This document shows positions 61,060-64,000 of a DNA stretch of 64,000 nt, one piece after another (within the stretch, counting starts at the first letter, position 1; each line of letters opens with the position of its first letter). Below the pieces are notes generated by a model, which worked only from the letters and a program-made list of their open reading frames with translations, did no database searches and was not told the origin of the DNA. The translations under genes were made by a program, and so were the position numbers. The stretch spans positions 620,001 through 684,000 of the forward strand of contig CAWJKM010000005.1 in NCBI GenBank assembly GCA_963843525.1. Direction: 5' to 3'. This stretch comes from DATJPR01 sp963843525 (GTDB lineage: Bacteria > Bacteroidota > Ignavibacteria > UBA10030 > UBA6906).

Positions 61060-61653
61060 GTGGATAGGATTCCGGTAGACATCCTTGCGCTTTCCACAAG
61101 CCCCAACAGTGGGGGAGCGTTTGCCCTGATCCTGCGGGAGTCGAACGGCAACCGTCGGTTGCCGATCATTATTGGCTCAGCAGAGGCCCATTCAATAGCG
61201 GTCGAAATGGAAGGTATTAAACCCCCGCGCCCGTTGACGCACGATCTGATGAAAAACATCATTACGGCATTCGGCGGTGAGCTGTCAGATATCGTCATCG
61301 ACGAATTGCGCGACGGGACCTTCTACGCTAAACTGAATATAGACAACCAACTCATCGATTCTCGTCCGAGTGATGCGATCGCATTGGCGGTCCGGTGCGG
61401 TGTCCAAATCTACGTCTCCTCCAGTGTGATGGATGAAGCTGCCTTTGTGCCCGACGAAGAGGAGGACGAATTATCCCACCGGAATCCCTCGCCTGCCGCG
61501 ACCGCAAAGCCCAACCTGCATCAACAGCCGCAGTCGAAGGGGCAGCGCCTGGAACTCCTCCGCCAACAACTCCAGGAAGCACTGGAGCGGGAGAATTACG
61601 AGAAGGCCGCCCAGTTGCGGGACGAGATTCGCAAGCTCGAGGTCCGGGACTGA
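61060..61653 (+). CDS. Bifunctional nuclease-family (DUF151) protein with C-terminal UVR motif
   Basis: The 197-residue protein has the DUF151/BFN domain: VDILALSTSPNSGGAFALILRE, RRLPIIIGSAEAHSIAVEMEG, PRPLTHDLM, FYAKLNI and RPSDAIALAVRCGVQIYVSSSVMDEA. After a low-complexity linker, a UvrB/UvrC-type UVR motif (LEELLRQQLQEALERENYEKAAQLRDEI style) ends the protein. BFN proteins have nuclease activity in some plants and bacteria. The UVR motif suggests protein interaction. The start is a GTG at 61060; it follows etfA by 42 bp. Confidence 0.9.
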   Translation: MDRIPVDILALSTSPNSGGAFALILRESNGNRRLPIIIGSAEAHSIAVEMEGIKPPRPLTHDLMKNIITAFGGELSDIVIDELRDGTFYAKLNIDNQLIDSRPSDAIALAVRCGVQIYVSSSVMDEAAFVPDEEEDELSHRNPSPAATAKPNLHQQPQSKGQRLELLRQQLQEALERENYEKAAQLRDEIRKLEVRD

Positions 61654-61726
61654 TCAGCTCCAGGCCCCGATCGTCGGTGATTCATCGAATGCGGGAGCCT
61701 GCTCTCCGTATGGGACTCGATCGATC

Positions 61727-62761
61727 GTGACGAACGAACATATCTCCTCAGAAGTATCATCTCTCTCCGTGCTTTTCACGGACGTCCTTTCCGATTCACC
61801 CCATCCCGCGGCGGTGAAACGCGCTATCGAATTGTTTTACAGGATAGCGGGCTCCTATCTCCGGAGCCACGCCCGGGAGCGGTCGCTTCCGGCCCGGATC
61901 GGGACTTCGTTCGACGATCTCGCTTACGACACCATCTGTTACTTCTTCACCCGCAGTCCCGGGGGCTCATTCCCGATCCTTGCTGCGCACTTCTCTCCCG
62001 TTGATCTGCGCCTGCAATCGGATGCGAGCATCATCGCGATGACACGCAGCATCCTCGCACGGTTCCTGGAAGACCAGCTCGTCCGGAAAATCAAGGAGTC
62101 GTACAAGTCCGTCGATCGTATCCTCCGCAACGTGCGCAATGCGGTGCATGCCTCTCCACTCCTCCACGATGTGTGGATAGGAGATGAACACTGGGCTGCG
62201 ATCGGCGGAGAGGAAGATGTCCGCTCTCCGCTGCCTGTGATGCCCGGCAGTCTGCTGGAGCGGGCACTTCTCCCGCATGCCGCCGAACGGCTGACAATTC
62301 CTTCCCTCGTCGCGCATGTCGCGAGTGTCCTCAGCAACCAGTCGACGTACCGTCAGGCATACACCCTGAATGCCATGGCGGTCGTGTTCCAGAATGTTTA
62401 TATGCTGGCGCACCACTATGACCTGGCCGGGCCCGGATGTGGAGGAGAAGAAATCAACCCGGAATTCGAGCGGAATGTCTTACGGAGCATTGCCGAAGTG
62501 GAAACGCGGATGCGCCGTCCGCTGACTGTCAAAGAAGGGATCCCCCGCAGCACCTACGCGCACTACATGCGGGCGGCAACCGACATTCTCGTCGCTTCGC
62601 TTCAGCCGGCGCCCGAAGCGGGCCTCTCGTATTATGAGATCCTCGAGAAATATATGATCGGGCTGAATCGGGCCGCATATCTCAAGTATCACCGGTCCCG
62701 GCTGGAATTCATTGTCAAAAGCGCCCGTCAACGGTATTTCGACAAGGTCAAGAACGAGTAA
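61727..62761 (+). CDS. Unrecognised protein, possibly a divergent sigma-like regulator
   Basis: The 344-residue protein starts at the GTG at 61727 (MTNEHISSEVSSL). It is mostly helical, with an N-terminal block AIELFYRIAGSYLRSHARERSLPARIGTSFDDLAYDTICYFFTR that vaguely resembles sigma factor region 2, and a helical C-terminus (YYEILEKYMIGLNRAAYLKYHRSRLEFIVKSARQRYF). I do not recognise a family. The gene downstream encodes a zinc-finger anti-sigma-like protein, so a sigma/anti-sigma pair is possible but unproven. No signal peptide or transmembrane segment is seen. Confidence 0.75.
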   Translation: MTNEHISSEVSSLSVLFTDVLSDSPHPAAVKRAIELFYRIAGSYLRSHARERSLPARIGTSFDDLAYDTICYFFTRSPGGSFPILAAHFSPVDLRLQSDASIIAMTRSILARFLEDQLVRKIKESYKSVDRILRNVRNAVHASPLLHDVWIGDEHWAAIGGEEDVRSPLPVMPGSLLERALLPHAAERLTIPSLVAHVASVLSNQSTYRQAYTLNAMAVVFQNVYMLAHHYDLAGPGCGGEEINPEFERNVLRSIAEVETRMRRPLTVKEGIPRSTYAHYMRAATDILVASLQPAPEAGLSYYEILEKYMIGLNRAAYLKYHRSRLEFIVKSARQRYFDKVKNE

Positions 62762-62809
62762 CGACGAACGCATCCGCGGTCGGAAGGAATGCGCTCAATA
62801 AGGGTCAGG

Positions 62810-63640
62810 ATGAACCACGCCGAAGAGCACACGCTGGATTTGTATGTCCTGAATCCAGAATTGCTGGACGCCGATCTACGAACGGCACTCCGGGAACATC
62901 TGGACTGCTGCGCAGGTTGCCGCAACCTCGCAGAGACGATTCGCGCGTTCTACAACGAATTGGACCGTCATTTGTCCGGCCCGGGAACGGACGTCCGCAT
63001 TCTCATGCGCCGGATCTTTCCCGCCCCGCCGGTCCTCCGCTTCTCTCCCTCCGGGACCACGAACCGTACGATATCAGCAGGCAGGAGGGAATCCGAAGGT
63101 GCGCCGGCCGGGGAAGCACAGGATGTTCTTCTTACGAGGAACTCGAGCGACGGCGAAGCGGAGATCACGATTCGCCGGAGCTCTGACGGGAATGCCTGCA
63201 CCATCACTCTCACTCCCAACACGTTTGCATCGGCGGAAGGGGGAATCGTTTCCTTCGCAGGGGACGACTTCCACGTCCTTCTTGATGAGAGCGGCGAAGC
63301 GAAATTCTCGCTTGCCCCCGAGCAACAGGCGGCACGCTGGCACGAGCGTGAGATTATCGTCCGGTTTCCGGTCGCGCAACTTCATGCTTCTTCCGCCCGC
63401 GTCCGCAGGGAAGGCGGGCACACCATCGTGGATCGGTCGGCCGACATCACGGCGAGAGTGCTCTCCCGTGAAGGAGCAATCGATATCACCATTCCCCCGG
63501 CCACCCCTGAACGTCAATTCCATTTTCTCTCTGTCAACAATCCATCCCGCGAGCGCCTGCTCATCCGGCTGGAAAACGGGGCCGGCTCCATCCCGGCCGA
63601 GTCGATGCCGGAAGAACTCTTCATCGACATTTACGCGTAA
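62810..63640 (+). CDS. Zinc-finger anti-sigma-like protein with a C-terminal beta domain
   Basis: The 276-residue protein from the ATG at 62810 (MNHAEEHTLDLYVLNPELLD) has the zinc-binding HxxxCxxC pattern in LREHLDCCAGCRNLAE, as in ZAS anti-sigma factors. The rest (about 90-276) is a beta-rich domain with no transmembrane helix. This is unusual because most such factors have one. The start at 62810 has AAGGG at good spacing; an ATG at 62789 is an alternative. It follows the unrecognised gene by 48 bp. Confidence 0.78.
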   Translation: MNHAEEHTLDLYVLNPELLDADLRTALREHLDCCAGCRNLAETIRAFYNELDRHLSGPGTDVRILMRRIFPAPPVLRFSPSGTTNRTISAGRRESEGAPAGEAQDVLLTRNSSDGEAEITIRRSSDGNACTITLTPNTFASAEGGIVSFAGDDFHVLLDESGEAKFSLAPEQQAARWHEREIIVRFPVAQLHASSARVRREGGHTIVDRSADITARVLSREGAIDITIPPATPERQFHFLSVNNPSRERLLIRLENGAGSIPAESMPEELFIDIYA

Positions 63641-63678
63641 GACACCTGTAGTAGCCGTCGACTTGCATCCATTGCTTT

Positions 63679-64000
63679 TTACCCGTTACCCTCCTTCACC
63701 CGGAGGCGCTTAACAGCCTCCTCCGCCGCCCGCGAACTTGGATTCTCCTTATCAGAAGCGATAGCCTCAAGTGCCGGTATGAGCGCGGGATCACCGTACT
63801 GCCCCAGGTATCGTATGGCCATCGACCGGATAAACGCGCTCTTGTCCTGGATGAGAGGAGTAAGTTCCTTTATCAGTTGCGGGCGGACCGAGGGGTATCG
63901 TTCCAGGATGCGGATTGCGGACCATCGCCCCCAGAGGTGTTGTTGCGGCTTCACCATCTCGAATGCGGCGACGATGGCGCGGTTCGAATCGATCGAGGCA
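63679..64000 (-). CDS. HEAT-repeat protein, C-terminal part
   Basis: The reading frame is open to the right edge of the window, so only the C-terminal 106 residues or so are seen. They form HEAT-like helical pairs (LWGRWSAIRILERYPSVRPQLIKELTPLI, KSAFIRSMAIRYLGQYGDPALIPALEAIA, SSRAAEEAVKRL). An internal ATG at 63957 is not a likely start because the same helical pattern continues upstream (ASIDSNRAIVAAFEMV). The role cannot be told from this fragment. Confidence 0.8.
   Translation of the reverse strand, partial: ASIDSNRAIVAAFEMVKPQQHLWGRWSAIRILERYPSVRPQLIKELTPLIQDKSAFIRSMAIRYLGQYGDPALIPALEAIASDKENPSSRAAEEAVKRLRVKEGNG

Noticed and set aside
1..64000. tRNA or rRNA genes
   Set aside because: I looked for T-loop sequences such as GGTTCGAATC; those found lie inside protein genes and have no matching acceptor stems.

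Overview
The window is the replication-origin segment of a bacterial chromosome of roughly 55-60 % G+C by eye. The left edge carries yidC, yidD, rnpA and rpmH on the minus strand. Facing away from them on the plus strand are dnaA, dnaN, recF, a DUF721 gene, gyrB and gyrA. A very large secreted protein ends in a type IX secretion (Por) sorting domain, and there is a Bacteroidota-type LptE, a Bacteroidota-type RNA polymerase omega/Rpb6 protein, DUF4159 and DUF4175 proteins and MoxR/VWA genes. Together these point to the Bacteroidota/Chlorobiota/Ignavibacteria side of the FCB group. Several clear promoters have TTGnnn-17 bp-TAnnnT spacing and many genes have Shine-Dalgarno sequences. That is unlike classical Bacteroidia and fits an Ignavibacteria- or Chlorobi-like lineage better. 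This taxonomic placement is an inference. I saw no rRNA, tRNA, CRISPR array, insertion sequence or prophage.

Region by region: 1-11297 is the origin and replication block. DnaA-box-like sites and an AT-rich stretch lie between dnaA and dnaN, and a 12-bp inverted repeat lies upstream of dnaA. 11307-16977 (minus) is a partner-switching signalling operon: a beta-propeller sensor fused to a SpoIIE-type phosphatase, a HATPase_c kinase, a STAS antagonist and a second SpoIIE-type phosphatase. 17087-23708 (minus) holds a 2006-residue secreted multidomain protein (seven InlB-B-like repeats, parallel beta-helix, metzincin, VWA, sorting domain) and a small secreted neighbour. 24385-25591 has an acetyltransferase and a membrane protein. 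25717-34124 (minus) is a six-gene operon behind a near-consensus promoter: three parvulin-type prolyl isomerase or periplasmic chaperone genes, MoxR, a VWA membrane protein and Tag glycosylase. 34284-38268 (minus) has a Cys/Met-metabolism PLP enzyme, a ketopantoate-reductase-like protein and an RqcH-like NFACT protein with two consensus DnaA boxes just upstream.

38523-51399 (plus) carries yicC, gmk, rpoZ, coaBC, a family-4 uracil-DNA glycosylase, dnaB, a DUF1460 protein, a DUF4412 protein, DUF4159, a giant coiled-coil DUF4175 protein and an M14 carboxypeptidase. Pta follows on the minus strand. 52688-58733 (plus) is one tight operon: miaB, a SPOR-domain protein, a receiver-less sigma-54 activator, lptE, a family-2 glycosyltransferase and a TPR protein, closed by a strong bidirectional terminator shared with rpsT. 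The right end has etfB, an etfA gene interrupted by an apparent one-base frameshift, a bifunctional-nuclease/UVR protein, an unrecognised protein paired with a zinc-finger anti-sigma-like protein, and a partial HEAT-repeat gene.

Three intergenic spots carry inverted arrays of 7-bp repeats (after gyrB, after rpoZ, after the DUF4412 gene), and an 18-bp tandem repeat lies upstream of rqcH. The most unusual items are the 2006-residue protein, the two-phosphatase partner-switching operon, a possible sliding-clamp-binding motif in the GyrA tail, the DnaA boxes at rqcH, and the prolyl isomerase-MoxR-VWA operon.
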